A DNA stretch of 64,000 bases from Urechidicola vernalis (GTDB lineage: Bacteria > Bacteroidota > Bacteroidia > Flavobacteriales > Flavobacteriaceae), in the NCBI RefSeq assembly GCF_031846385.1, contig NZ_JAVRHV010000003.1, positions 274,842 through 338,841 of the forward strand, read 5' to 3'. Made by a program: the position numbers and the translations under genes. How positions within the stretch are numbered: the first letter of the stretch is position 1; the number at the start of each line of letters is the position of its first letter. The notes beneath the pieces were generated by a model, which was not told the origin of the DNA, ran no database searches, and saw nothing but the letters and a program-made list of their open reading frames with translations. Shown piece by piece: positions 9,181 through 17,602 of this stretch.

Positions 9181-9684
9181 TTATTTCTTTTTAGTAAATA
9201 ATACGATTCCTATTAAAATTAAAACGATAGTTAATCCAGATGTTGTAAGCGTTTTGGAAATTATTTTTCCGAAATCACTAAAACTGAAATAATCTAAACT
9301 AAAAACGATTAAATGGTGAATTAAAACCTGGATAGAAATAAACGAAAAGGCTTTAAAAAATGAAATACTTCTAATATTAAATAGATGATAATCGAAATCC
9401 GTTTTATTTAAAATTGACGTTAGCAGGGGTAGTCTAATAAATGCAATGAATAAAGTTGCTGCAGCGTGAATTCCTCCAGAGTTCGAGAAAAAATCAATAA
9501 ACAAACCTAAGAGAAAACTGAGAAATAAAAAGGCACCTTTTTCTTTTTTAAGGGGATAATAAAAGACAAATACAACGTAGATTAGAGGGTTGGTATACCC
9601 AAACAGATTGATGTTGTTAAATATTAATACTTGTAGCAGTACCAATAGAAAAAGCCAAATTATATTTTTTATAAAATCATTCAT
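9181..9684 (-). CDS. mreD: rod shape-determining protein MreD
   Basis: 167 residues with five or so predicted membrane helices and the short loops typical of MreD (NPLIYVVFVFYYPL, FIDFFSNSGGIHAAA). It is an integral membrane scaffold of the elongation complex. Identification leans on position between mreC (8-base overlap) and mrdA as well as on size and topology, because MreD sequences are poorly conserved. Confidence 0.88.
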   Translation of the reverse strand: MNDFIKNIIWLFLLVLLQVLIFNNINLFGYTNPLIYVVFVFYYPLKKEKGAFLFLSFLLGLFIDFFSNSGGIHAAATLFIAFIRLPLLTSILNKTDFDYHLFNIRSISFFKAFSFISIQVLIHHLIVFSLDYFSFSDFGKIISKTLTTSGLTIVLILIGIVLFTKKK

Positions 9685-10504
9685 TATTTCTGGCTTCCAA
9701 TTCTTTAATTTCTTGTTTTTCTAAATTTGTAATAATGTTGATGTTTTTTATGGAACTCATGTCATTGAATAAGGCGATGTCAATTGGCTCGAAAGTGTTG
9801 TTGTTAATTTTAACATCTTTGATGGTTCCTACTAAAATTCCTTCTGGAAAAATAGCTGACTTTCCTCCAGTAATTATTGTGTCTCCTACTTTTAATTGCG
9901 CTTGCCTTGGTAAATCTAGTAATTGAACAGTTTTATAGTCTTTGCCATTCCAAGTTAGAGAGCCAAAATGATCATTATTTTTCAACTTTACATTTATTTG
10001 TGAGTAGTTATTTAAAATGGAAATAACAGTAGCATTGTGTTTAGATACATTGTGAGTGACACCTATAATTCCATGGCTATTTACTACGGCCATCTCTGGA
10101 GTAATCCCATTAATGGTTCCTTTGTTAATTGTTAGAAAGTTGTTTCTGCTCTTATAGCTGTTATTTGTAATTTTTGCAGATGTAAACTTAAATTTTTGAT
10201 AATAAAAAGAAGTGTCAATACTTTCAGTAAATGAAGAATCAATTTTATAAGGGGTCAGTTCTAAAAGGTTCTTTAACCGAATATTTTCTTCTACTAGCCG
10301 GCTGTTTTCTTTTTTTAAACTAAAGAATTCGTTTATTGAACTAATTCTTTTGTAGATGCCACCGGTAACAAAATTAGCCGAATTAATAAACTTACTTTTA
10401 TGATAAGAATGATGGTTTATTGTAAAAAAAAGCGCAACAATTTCTAGCAACAAAAAAAGTAGGAAGTACCTGTATTTTTCAATAAACTTGAATATTTGTT
10501 GCAT
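9677..10504 (-). CDS. mreC: rod shape-determining protein MreC
   Basis: 275 residues: one N-terminal membrane helix, a coiled-coil stretch (FSLKKENSRLVEENIRLKN) and two periplasmic beta domains with GITPEMAVVNSHGIIG, the MreC core motif, and ILVGTIKDV. It bridges cytoplasmic MreB to periplasmic PBP2. It lies 23 bases after mreB and overlaps mreD by 8 bases. Confidence 0.93.
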   Translation of the reverse strand: MQQIFKFIEKYRYFLLFLLLEIVALFFTINHHSYHKSKFINSANFVTGGIYKRISSINEFFSLKKENSRLVEENIRLKNLLELTPYKIDSSFTESIDTSFYYQKFKFTSAKITNNSYKSRNNFLTINKGTINGITPEMAVVNSHGIIGVTHNVSKHNATVISILNNYSQINVKLKNNDHFGSLTWNGKDYKTVQLLDLPRQAQLKVGDTIITGGKSAIFPEGILVGTIKDVKINNNTFEPIDIALFNDMSSIKNINIITNLEKQEIKELEARNNE

Positions 10505-10527
10505 ATGAGATGGCTAGCGGAATTTTA

Positions 10528-11556
10528 CTATTTCATTAAAACAGTACTGTACTTTTCAATATCTTTTAAAGTAATTCCAGTTCCTCTAACAACCGCACGT
10601 AATGGATCTTCAGCTACATAAACAGGTAAGTCTGTTTTTCTAGACAATCTTTTATCTAATCCTCTAAGCATTGAACCTCCTCCAGCTAAATATATTCCAG
10701 TATTGTAGATATCAGCTGCTAACTCTGGTGGAGTTTGCGATAGTGTTTCCATTACAGCATCCTCAATCCTTAGAATAGATTTGTCAAGTGCTTTTGCAAT
10801 TTCTCTATAAGATACCTGAACTTGTTTTGGTTTTCCGCTTAGTAAGTCTCTACCTTGAACCAACATATCTTCTGGTGGAGTTTCTAATTCTTCGGTAGCA
10901 GCCCCAATAGTTAATTTAATTCTTTCAGCAGTGCGTTCCCCAACATATAAGTTATGTTGTGTTCTCATGTAGTAAGCGATGTCATTTGTAAAGACGTCAC
11001 CTGCTACCTTAACAGATTTATCACAAACAATTCCACCTAATGCAATTACTGCAATTTCAGTTGTACCACCACCTATGTCAATAATCATATTTCCTTTAGG
11101 CTGTGTAATATCTATTCCAATACCAATTGCTGCTGCCATTGGTTCGTGTATTAGATAAATTTCTTTTGCGTTCATATGTTCAGCTGAATCTCGAACCGCT
11201 CGTTTTTCAACCTCAGTAATACCAGAAGGAATACAAATTACCATTCGTAAAGATGGTGTCCAAAATTTCTTTTTAATACTAGGGATGTTTTTGATAAACT
11301 GCTTTATCATTTGTTCCGATGCTTCGAAATCGGCAATAACCCCATCTTTTAACGGTCTAATCGTTTTGATGTTTTCGTGCGTTTTTCCTTGCATTAAACT
11401 AGCTTTATCTCCGGTAGCTATAATTTTACCAGAAATTCTGTCTCGAGCAACAATGGAAGGTTCGTCTACAATCACTTTTCCTTCATGGATTATTAAAGTG
11501 TTTGCAGTCCCTAAATCAATAGCGATGTCTTCAGTCATGAAGTCGAAAAAGCTCAT
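10528..11556 (-). CDS. mreB: actin-like cell shape protein MreB
   Basis: 342 residues, the usual MreB length. Phosphate-binding loops IDLGTANT and DIGGGTTE, the adenosine motif GGGSMLRG, and the segment IHEPMAAAIG are all present. It forms ATP-dependent filaments that orient the elongation machinery. The gene starts 42 bases after purH ends, so it probably is read from the purH promoter as well as any local one. Confidence 0.97.
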   Translation of the reverse strand: MSFFDFMTEDIAIDLGTANTLIIHEGKVIVDEPSIVARDRISGKIIATGDKASLMQGKTHENIKTIRPLKDGVIADFEASEQMIKQFIKNIPSIKKKFWTPSLRMVICIPSGITEVEKRAVRDSAEHMNAKEIYLIHEPMAAAIGIGIDITQPKGNMIIDIGGGTTEIAVIALGGIVCDKSVKVAGDVFTNDIAYYMRTQHNLYVGERTAERIKLTIGAATEELETPPEDMLVQGRDLLSGKPKQVQVSYREIAKALDKSILRIEDAVMETLSQTPPELAADIYNTGIYLAGGGSMLRGLDKRLSRKTDLPVYVAEDPLRAVVRGTGITLKDIEKYSTVLMK

Positions 11557-11598
11557 ATTGTATTCTTGTATTGAGGTTAATTCACAAATGTAATAAAA

Positions 11599-13125
11599 TT
11601 AATGCTTAAAATGACGTGTTCCAGTCATTACCATAGCTAAATTATTTTCATCACAATAATCTATAGATAACTGGTCTTTTATTGAACCTCCTGGTTGAAT
11701 AACCGCCTTAATTCCAGCCTTGTCTGCTATCTCAACACAGTCAGGGAATGGGAAAAATGCATCACTCGCCATAACGGCACCTTTCAAATCAAACTTAAAA
11801 TGATTAGCTTTTGCAATTGCCTGCTCTAAAGCATCTACACGACTTGTTTGTCCCGTTCCGCCAGCGCATAATTGTTTGTTTTTAACCAAGATAATAGTAT
11901 TTGATTTTGTGTGCTTACAAATTTTAGATGCAAAAAGTAGATCTTCTATTTGAGCATCTGTTACAACTCTCTTAGTAACGTTTTTTAAATCTTCTTTAGT
12001 ATCTGTAACATTATTTGGGTCTTGTGCTAAAACCCCATTTAATGCAGTTCTGTAACTAATATTTGGAAAATCAGCATCTTTCTGAACTAAAATAATTCTA
12101 TTTTTCTTTCCTTTTAATATTGATAAAGCTTCGTCTGTAAAAGAAGGAGCAATTACAACCTCACAGAATAATTTGTGAATTTCCGAAGCTGTTGCTTCAT
12201 CAATTTCTTTATTTGCAATTAACACGCCACCAAAAGCTGAAGTAGGGTCACCTGCTAAGGCATCAACATATGCTTGAGCCAATGTGTCTCTTTGTGCAAA
12301 TCCGCAAGCGTTGTTGTGCTTTAAAATAGCAAACGTAGGGGCTTCATTTTTAAATTCACGAATAAGATTAACAGCAGCATCAACATCTAATAGGTTGTTG
12401 AAAGATAATTCTTTACCATGCAATTGATCAAAAAGTTCTTCCAAATTACCATAGAAATATCCTTTTTGATGAGGGTTTTCTCCATATCGTAATTGTTTTA
12501 CAGTATCAAAACTTTGTCTAAATGTTGGCTGATCATCATTTAAATAATTGAAAATAGCGGAGTCGTAATGACTTGAAACGGCAAATGATTTTGCGGAAAA
12601 TGATTTGCGTTGTTCAATGGTTGTTGCTCCATTGTTTTCAGAAATAACACTTAAGAATTCATCATATTGCTCCATTGATGAAACACAGATTACATCCTTG
12701 TAGTTTTTTGCAGCCGCTCTAATAAGTGAGATTCCACCGATATCAATTTTTTCAATAATATCTTGTTCGGATGCACCACTTGCTACCGTTTTTTCAAACG
12801 GATATAAATCTACAATTACAATATCAATTTCTGGAATTTCGAATTCTTCAATTTGAGATTGATCACCTGCGTTATTTCTTCGGTTTAAAATTCCACCAAA
12901 TACTTTTGGGTGTAATGTTTTTACACGTCCTCCAAGAATAGAAGGGTAAGAGGTTAAATCTTCAACAGGAACAACATCTATTCCCATATCTTTAATAAAT
13001 TTCTCTGTACCTCCGGTTGAGTAGATAGTTACATTTAACTGGTTTAATTTCTGAACAATAGGACCTAATCCATCTTTGTGAAATACCGAAATTAATGCTG
13101 ATTTTACTGTTTTAGTAGTGCTCAT
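11599..13125 (-). CDS. purH: bifunctional AICAR transformylase / IMP cyclohydrolase
   Basis: About 508 residues from the chosen ATG. The N-terminal IMP cyclohydrolase part starts KSALISVFHKDGL, with YSTGGT and GGRVKTLHPKV; the C-terminal transformylase part has LRYGENPHQKG, LKHNNACG and the late SDAFFPFPDC. It carries out the last two steps of IMP synthesis. A GTG start at 13146 would add seven residues but lies directly next to the -7 promoter element (13148-13155), so ATG at 13125 is preferred. purM of the same pathway lies at 54.5 kb. Confidence 0.95.
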   Translation of the reverse strand: MSTTKTVKSALISVFHKDGLGPIVQKLNQLNVTIYSTGGTEKFIKDMGIDVVPVEDLTSYPSILGGRVKTLHPKVFGGILNRRNNAGDQSQIEEFEIPEIDIVIVDLYPFEKTVASGASEQDIIEKIDIGGISLIRAAAKNYKDVICVSSMEQYDEFLSVISENNGATTIEQRKSFSAKSFAVSSHYDSAIFNYLNDDQPTFRQSFDTVKQLRYGENPHQKGYFYGNLEELFDQLHGKELSFNNLLDVDAAVNLIREFKNEAPTFAILKHNNACGFAQRDTLAQAYVDALAGDPTSAFGGVLIANKEIDEATASEIHKLFCEVVIAPSFTDEALSILKGKKNRIILVQKDADFPNISYRTALNGVLAQDPNNVTDTKEDLKNVTKRVVTDAQIEDLLFASKICKHTKSNTIILVKNKQLCAGGTGQTSRVDALEQAIAKANHFKFDLKGAVMASDAFFPFPDCVEIADKAGIKAVIQPGGSIKDQLSIDYCDENNLAMVMTGTRHFKH

Positions 13126-13147
13126 TTTGTGTGTTGTGTGTTTCACG

Positions 13148-13178
13148 CAAAACTACTAAAACTGATTAGGTTCTACAA
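13148..13178 (-). promoter_or_regulatory. purH promoter with overlapping dyad
   Basis: On the minus strand a TTG (13176-13178) precedes TAGTTTTG (13148-13155) by 20 bases. A perfect inverted repeat TTAGGTT / AACCTAA (13166-13183, 4-base spacer) covers the -33 region and may be an operator. Confidence 0.55.
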
Positions 13179-13208
13179 CCTAAAAATGTGTTAATTCAAA
13201 CGTTACTT

Positions 13209-13661
13209 TTAAACAATTTTAGCCACTTGTTCACAAACAAATTCTAATAATTCTTCATCTTTTTTTGTAAAAGTATTGGGAGTATGAGAATCGATATCAA
13301 TTTGCCCAATATTTTTTCCATTAACAAAAATGGGAATCACAATTTCGGATTTTACTTTCCAACCGCAAGAAATATAATTGTCTTGTTCAGAAACATCTTG
13401 AACTACAAAATTCTCATTACTAACGGCAACCTGTCCGCAAATTCCTTTTCCAAATGGAATAATTGTATGTTCGGTAGGTTCTCCGGTAAAAGGACCTAAT
13501 TTTAATTCATTTTTATCTCCGTTCTTAAAATAAAATCCAACCCAGTCATAATAAGAAATAGAACTTTCTAAGTAATCGCAAATTTGTTGAAGCGTGACGT
13601 TTTTATCAGTGTTCGATTCTAAGATTGATGTAATATTATTTTTCATTGCGTCGATTTCCAT
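13209..13661 (-). CDS. GAF domain protein, possibly free methionine-(R)-sulfoxide reductase
   Basis: 150 residues forming a single GAF domain. The pattern WVGFYF, LGPFTGEPTEHTIIPFGKGICGQVA, SEIVIPIFVNGKNIGQIDIDS is that of the YebR/fRMsr group, which reduces free methionine-R-sulfoxide through conserved cysteines. Two of the family cysteines are seen (in GICGQ and ISCGW), while the usual HIACD motif is changed to YISCGW, so catalytic activity is uncertain. The gene is divergent from xrtF with only five bases between start codons; an internal ATG (residue 6) is also possible. TAGTTTTG at 13683-13690 could be its -7 box. Confidence 0.75.
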   Translation of the reverse strand: MEIDAMKNNITSILESNTDKNVTLQQICDYLESSISYYDWVGFYFKNGDKNELKLGPFTGEPTEHTIIPFGKGICGQVAVSNENFVVQDVSEQDNYISCGWKVKSEIVIPIFVNGKNIGQIDIDSHTPNTFTKKDEELLEFVCEQVAKIV

Positions 13662-13666
13662 AATGA

Positions 13667-14245
13667 ATGCTTAAATTTGAAGCAAAACTAACTACTTTTT
13701 CGTTGAAAAAAAACAAAGTTGTCATACTATTTTTAGTCAAGTTTTTCTTGGTGTATTTTTCATTTACAGCTATGTATTCGTGGTACTTAAGTAATACGCA
13801 ACAAACGGATGATTTATTCGCCTGTTCGCCTGTTACTACACTTGTCACTGATCATGCCGAATATGTTATAGAGTTGTTAGGATACGACGTTTATACTGAT
13901 CAAAATTTTGATGAACTTTCAATGATGTTCATGGTAAATGAAAGTTATGTAGTTAAAATTGTGGAAGGATGTACGAGTGTTAGTATTATGATTTTGTTCA
14001 TGGCTTTTGTTGTTGCTTTTTCTGGGAGAATTAAAACAACAATTTTATATGTTTTGTTGGGACTTGTTTTGATTTATTTGGTAAATATTTTTAGAATTGT
14101 GTTGTTGTCGTTGGTGATATATCATCATCCTAGTTGGCAGAATTTTATGCATGATTTTGTTTTTCCAGCAATCATTTATGGGATGGTTTTTTTGTTGTGG
14201 TTAATATGGGTAAAAAAATATGCAACACTGCACAAAAGCAAATGA
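13667..14245 (+). CDS. xrtF: exosortase family protein XrtF
   Basis: 192 residues with about five membrane helices. The exosortase catalytic trio is visible: Cys102 in EGCTSVSIMILF, Arg143 in NIFRIVLLS and His162 in MHDFVFPA. Exosortases are transpeptidase-like membrane proteases that process a C-terminal sorting tail; XrtF is the flavobacterial branch. The next gene overlaps by ATGA and is the family's usual partner. The start is uncertain: a TTG at 13703 gives a product starting MKKNKVV, and a -7-like TAAATTTG (13672-13679) lies between the two possible starts. No target protein with a recognisable tail is evident in the window. Confidence 0.88.
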   Translation: MLKFEAKLTTFSLKKNKVVILFLVKFFLVYFSFTAMYSWYLSNTQQTDDLFACSPVTTLVTDHAEYVIELLGYDVYTDQNFDELSMMFMVNESYVVKIVEGCTSVSIMILFMAFVVAFSGRIKTTILYVLLGLVLIYLVNIFRIVLLSLVIYHHPSWQNFMHDFVFPAIIYGMVFLLWLIWVKKYATLHKSK

Positions 14246-14667
14246 AAAAAGTAATTAGGTATAGTGTAATAGCAATTTTATTTCTGCTTCTTTTTTTTAT
14301 AAGAGGGTTTGAAGATGTACTCTTTTACGACCCTTTTTTACTTTATTTTGAGAATGATTATTTATTAGCAGAATTTCCAAGTGTTGATATGTGGAAGTTA
14401 TTCCTTAGTATTTTATTTCGCTTTTCATTAAATAGTATTGTTTCAGTGTTGATTTTAAAGTTTGTTTTTAGCGAAACGGTCCAGTTGAAATTTTTAATCT
14501 GGTTGTATATCGTTTTCTTTATTGTATGTGTATCTGTTTTTTTAATACAAGTGCAATCTGAATTTGATAATGGTTATTTGTTTCCATTTTATGTTAGAAG
14601 ACTATTGATCCATCCAATGCTATTAATTGTGTTGTTGCCTGTATATTTTGTGAAAAGAAATCGTTGA
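14242..14667 (+). CDS. exosortase F-associated membrane protein
   Basis: 141 residues from the ATG that overlaps the xrtF stop codon (ATGA at 14242-14245). A GTG at 14197 would extend it into xrtF but is less likely because ATGA overlaps are a standard coupling arrangement. The protein has about four membrane helices and short charged loops, including IRGFEDVLFYDPFLLYF and DNGYLFPFYVRRLLIHP, which match the small membrane protein (TIGR04127-type) found beside xrtF in flavobacteria. Its role in the exosortase system is not established. Confidence 0.85.
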   Translation: MKKVIRYSVIAILFLLLFFIRGFEDVLFYDPFLLYFENDYLLAEFPSVDMWKLFLSILFRFSLNSIVSVLILKFVFSETVQLKFLIWLYIVFFIVCVSVFLIQVQSEFDNGYLFPFYVRRLLIHPMLLIVLLPVYFVKRNR

Positions 14668-14741
14668 GGATTAATTCAAAGAGATGTAATAATTTCCATT
14701 ATTTTCGTTCTAAACTATTATTCAAAGTATAAATATTAATT

Positions 14742-15113
14742 ATGAAGAAACTTATGTATTCGTTAGTTCTAATTGTAGGGTTAACACTAATCGGTTGTAA
14801 ATCGGAGAAAAAAGGAGAGCATTCCGATCACGAAATGGCAAAGGTAGAATATGTTTGCCCAATGGATTGTGAAGATGGAAAAACATACGCAGATAAAAAT
14901 GATAAGTGTGCCGTTTGTAAAATGAAATTAGTAAAGAAAGAATCAGAAGGAAAGCATGAGCACGACAAAGAAGGAGAGCACAAAGATGGAAAGGAGCATT
15001 TAGATGATGATAATCACGATGGTGAAGGGGAACATGAAGAAGGTTCTGAACATGATAAAGATGGCGAGCATCAAGGTGAAGAGAAAGGACATGATTCTGA
15101 TGAAAACCACTAA
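14742..15113 (+). CDS. lipoprotein with heavy-metal-binding domain and His/Asp/Glu-rich tail
   Basis: 123 residues. A lipoprotein signal ends at LIGC (Cys19). Residues 35-65 form a short Cys-based metal-binding domain (YVCPMDCEDG ... CAVCKMKLV) of the kind found in Cu/Zn efflux periplasmic proteins. The last 55 residues are an irregular EHDKEGEH-like repeat, very rich in His and acidic residues, likely to bind divalent metals at the envelope. No efflux pump gene is adjacent, so the partner is unknown. A strong terminator follows. Confidence 0.78.
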   Translation: MKKLMYSLVLIVGLTLIGCKSEKKGEHSDHEMAKVEYVCPMDCEDGKTYADKNDKCAVCKMKLVKKESEGKHEHDKEGEHKDGKEHLDDDNHDGEGEHEEGSEHDKDGEHQGEEKGHDSDENH

Positions 15114-15134
15114 TCAATGGCGTGAGAAAAAAAG

Positions 15135-15167
15135 AAACCCGATTTATTTTAAATAAATCGGGTTTTT
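15135..15167. terminator. bidirectional terminator between metal-binding lipoprotein and groEL
   Basis: Arms AAACCCGATTTATTT and AAATAAATCGGGTTT with T runs on both sides, between convergent genes. Confidence 0.85.
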
Positions 15168-15189
15168 AATTATTTATGGCGATTCGCCA

Positions 15190-16824
15190 TTACATCATTC
15201 CTGGCATTCCTCCGCCCATTGGTGGCATTGGAGCAGCAGGTGCTTCTTCTTTAATATCAACTAAAGCACATTCAGTAGTTAAAATCATTCCAGAAACAGA
15301 AGCCGCATTTTCTAAGGCGACACGTGTTACTTTTGTAGGGTCAATAATACCAGCATCTAGCATTTTAACGTACTCTCCAGATTTGGCATTGTAACCAAAG
15401 TCACCTTTTTCTTCTAACACTTTAGAAACAACAACAGATCCTTCTTTTCCGGTGTTCTCAACAATCTGACGTAAAGGCTCTTCAATTGCTCTATCAATAA
15501 TTTTGATACCTGTTACTTCATCTAAATTATCAGTAGTAATTTTTTCCAAAACATTTTTAGCTCTAACCAGAGCAACACCACCTCCGGCAATGATTCCTTC
15601 TTCTACAGCCGCTCTTGTTGCATGTAAAGCATCATCAACACGGTCTTTCTTTTCTTTCATTTCTACTTCAGAAGCAGCACCAACATATAATACAGCAACA
15701 CCTCCAGCCAATTTAGCTAAACGCTCTTGTAATTTCTCTCTATCGTAATCAGATGTAGTAGTTTCTATTTGAGATTTGATTTGACCAACTCTTGCTTTAA
15801 TAGCGTCCACATCACCAGCACCATTTACAATAGTTGTGTTGTCTTTATCAATAGTTACTCTTTCTGCAGTACCTAACATTTCAATAGTTGTTTTCTCTAG
15901 AGACAAACCAAGTTCTTCAGAAATTACAGTACCTCCCGTTAAGATAGCGATGTCTTGTAACATTGCTTTTCTTCTATCTCCAAATCCTGGCGCTTTAACG
16001 GCAGCAATTTTAAGAGCACCTCTTAATTTGTTCATTACTAAAGTAGCTAAAGCTTCTCCTTCAACATCTTCGGCAATAATTAATAATGGTTTTCCAGATT
16101 GTGCAACTGGCTCAAGGATTGGTAATAAATCTTTAAGATTTGATATTTTCTTTTCGAACAATAAAATGTACGGGCTTTCTAAATCAACCAACATTTTGTC
16201 TGTGTTTGTAACAAAATAAGGAGATAAATAACCTCTGTCAAATTGCATACCTTCAACAATATCAACATATGTTTTAGTTCCTTTTGCCTCTTCAACAGTA
16301 ATAACACCTTCTTTACCTACTTTTTCAAATGCCTCAGCAATTAAAGTTCCGATAGTGCTATCATTATTTGCAGAAATAGATGCTACTTGATTGATCATTT
16401 CAGAGTTACTTCCAACTTCTTTAGATTGTGAATGTAGGTCAGTAACAATTGCTTCAACAGCCTTATCAATCCCTCTTTTTAAATCCATTGGGTTTGCCCC
16501 TGCAGCTACGTTTTTCAATCCTTCTTTTACGATTGCTTGTGCTAATACAGTTGCAGTAGTAGTTCCATCACCTGCTAAATCATTAGTTTTAGAAGCAACT
16601 TCTTTTACCATTTGAGCACCCATGTTTTCAAGTGCATCTTCCAGTTCAATTTCTTTTGCTACTGAAACACCATCTTTTGTAACTGCTGGTCCGCCAAATG
16701 CTTTTCCAATAACTACGTTTCTTCCTTTTGGTCCTAAAGTAACTTTTACTGCATTTGCTAATGCATCAACACCACGTTTTAGTCCGTCACGTGCTTCTAA
16801 ATCAAATTTAATATCTTTTGCCAT
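15190..16824 (-). CDS. groL: chaperonin GroEL (60 kDa)
   Basis: 544 residues, full length. Nucleotide-binding motifs VTLGPKGRNVVI and AGDGTTTATVLA are intact, and the tail ends in a Gly-Gly-Met repeat (PPMGGGMPGMM). It folds cytosolic proteins in a double-ring cage capped by GroES. It follows groES by 12 bases in a two-gene operon. Confidence 0.98.
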   Translation of the reverse strand: MAKDIKFDLEARDGLKRGVDALANAVKVTLGPKGRNVVIGKAFGGPAVTKDGVSVAKEIELEDALENMGAQMVKEVASKTNDLAGDGTTTATVLAQAIVKEGLKNVAAGANPMDLKRGIDKAVEAIVTDLHSQSKEVGSNSEMINQVASISANNDSTIGTLIAEAFEKVGKEGVITVEEAKGTKTYVDIVEGMQFDRGYLSPYFVTNTDKMLVDLESPYILLFEKKISNLKDLLPILEPVAQSGKPLLIIAEDVEGEALATLVMNKLRGALKIAAVKAPGFGDRRKAMLQDIAILTGGTVISEELGLSLEKTTIEMLGTAERVTIDKDNTTIVNGAGDVDAIKARVGQIKSQIETTTSDYDREKLQERLAKLAGGVAVLYVGAASEVEMKEKKDRVDDALHATRAAVEEGIIAGGGVALVRAKNVLEKITTDNLDEVTGIKIIDRAIEEPLRQIVENTGKEGSVVVSKVLEEKGDFGYNAKSGEYVKMLDAGIIDPTKVTRVALENAASVSGMILTTECALVDIKEEAPAAPMPPMGGGMPGMM

Positions 16825-16836
16825 CTTAATATATTT

Positions 16837-17115
16837 TTAAACGATTGCGAAAATATCGCTCTCTCTCATTATTAAATAATCGTTTCCTTCTACTGCTAAT
16901 TCTGTTCCAGCGTACTTTCCGTATAAAACAGTGTCACCAACTTTAACCGTTAAAGGTTCGTCTTTTGTTCCTGTTCCTACTGCTACTACAGTTCCTTTTT
17001 GTGGTTTTTCTTTTGCTGAATCTGGAATGATAATTCCACTTGCAGTTGTTGTTTCAGCTACTGCTGGCTCAACCAATACTCGATCTGCCAATGGTTTTAT
17101 GTTTAATTTACTCAT
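16837..17115 (-). CDS. groS: co-chaperonin GroES (10 kDa)
   Basis: 92 residues with the standard core: IKPLADRVLVEP near the start, the mobile loop (TTASGIIIPDSAKEKP), VGDTVLYGKYAGTE and EGNDYLIMRESDIFAIV at the end. It forms the GroEL lid and heads the groES-groEL operon. No CIRCE-type repeat (the HrcA operator) is visible upstream. Confidence 0.97.
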   Translation of the reverse strand: MSKLNIKPLADRVLVEPAVAETTTASGIIIPDSAKEKPQKGTVVAVGTGTKDEPLTVKVGDTVLYGKYAGTELAVEGNDYLIMRESDIFAIV

Positions 17116-17156
17116 GTTGTGAATATTTTATAGTTTGATAATTCTTTCAATGTTTT

Positions 17157-17174
17157 TTCCAAAAGTGTGCCAAA
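17157..17174 (-). promoter_or_regulatory. candidate groES promoter element
   Basis: On the minus strand TTTGGCAC lies just before CACTTTTG, about 45 bases ahead of the groES start. CACTTTTG differs by one base from TAnnTTTG. TGGCAC also resembles the -24 half of a sigma-54 promoter, but the -12 half does not fit well. Which factor uses it is unclear. Confidence 0.35.
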
Positions 17175-17196
17175 TCAATTTAGTATGACATAGTGA

Positions 17197-17233
17197 AAAA
17201 AAAATGCCAACGTGTCATTTACGTTGGCATTTT
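17197..17233 (-). terminator. terminator of the miaB-secG operon
   Basis: Arms AAAATGCCAACGT and ACGTTGGCATTTT with a T run on the minus strand, directly after secG. Confidence 0.85.
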
Positions 17234-17254
17234 ATATTGTATAATCTAAAAAGA

Positions 17255-17599
17255 TTATTGTACTGTGTCAGTTGGTGTTGTCGCAGCAGGTTCTGCTGGA
17301 ACTTCCTGAGCATCTCTTTGATCTAATGTATTTTGAATAGTTGTATCAGTTGGAGCACTGTTTAAATTTGGTGATGCAAAATTAGATACTAAAATCAATA
17401 ACAATAAAACAATAGATAATGTCCATGTACTCTTGTCTAAAAAGTTAGTTGTGTTTTGTACACCACCTCCAACTGATTGGGATCCGCTTCCTCCAAATGA
17501 AGAAGACAACCCTCCGCCTTTAGGGTTCTGTACCATTATAATTAATACAAGTAGCACGGCTACAATCATAATTAAAACTAAAAATAGGCTATAACTCAT
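17255..17599 (-). CDS. secG: preprotein translocase subunit SecG
   Basis: 114 residues: two membrane helices flanking the SecG signature MVQNPKGGGLSSSFGG and the GVQNTTNFLDKSTW segment, then a low-complexity Pro/Thr/Ala tail. SecG assists SecYEG protein export. It is the last gene of the miaB operon, three bases after the TPR-protein gene. Confidence 0.94.
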   Translation of the reverse strand: MSYSLFLVLIMIVAVLLVLIIMVQNPKGGGLSSSFGGSGSQSVGGGVQNTTNFLDKSTWTLSIVLLLLILVSNFASPNLNSAPTDTTIQNTLDQRDAQEVPAEPAATTPTDTVQ

Positions 17600-17602
17600 A
17601 AT

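Noticed and set aside
15190..16840. Several long frames opposite groEL
   Set aside because: Antisense shadows of a highly expressed gene with biased codon use; no start signals or homology.
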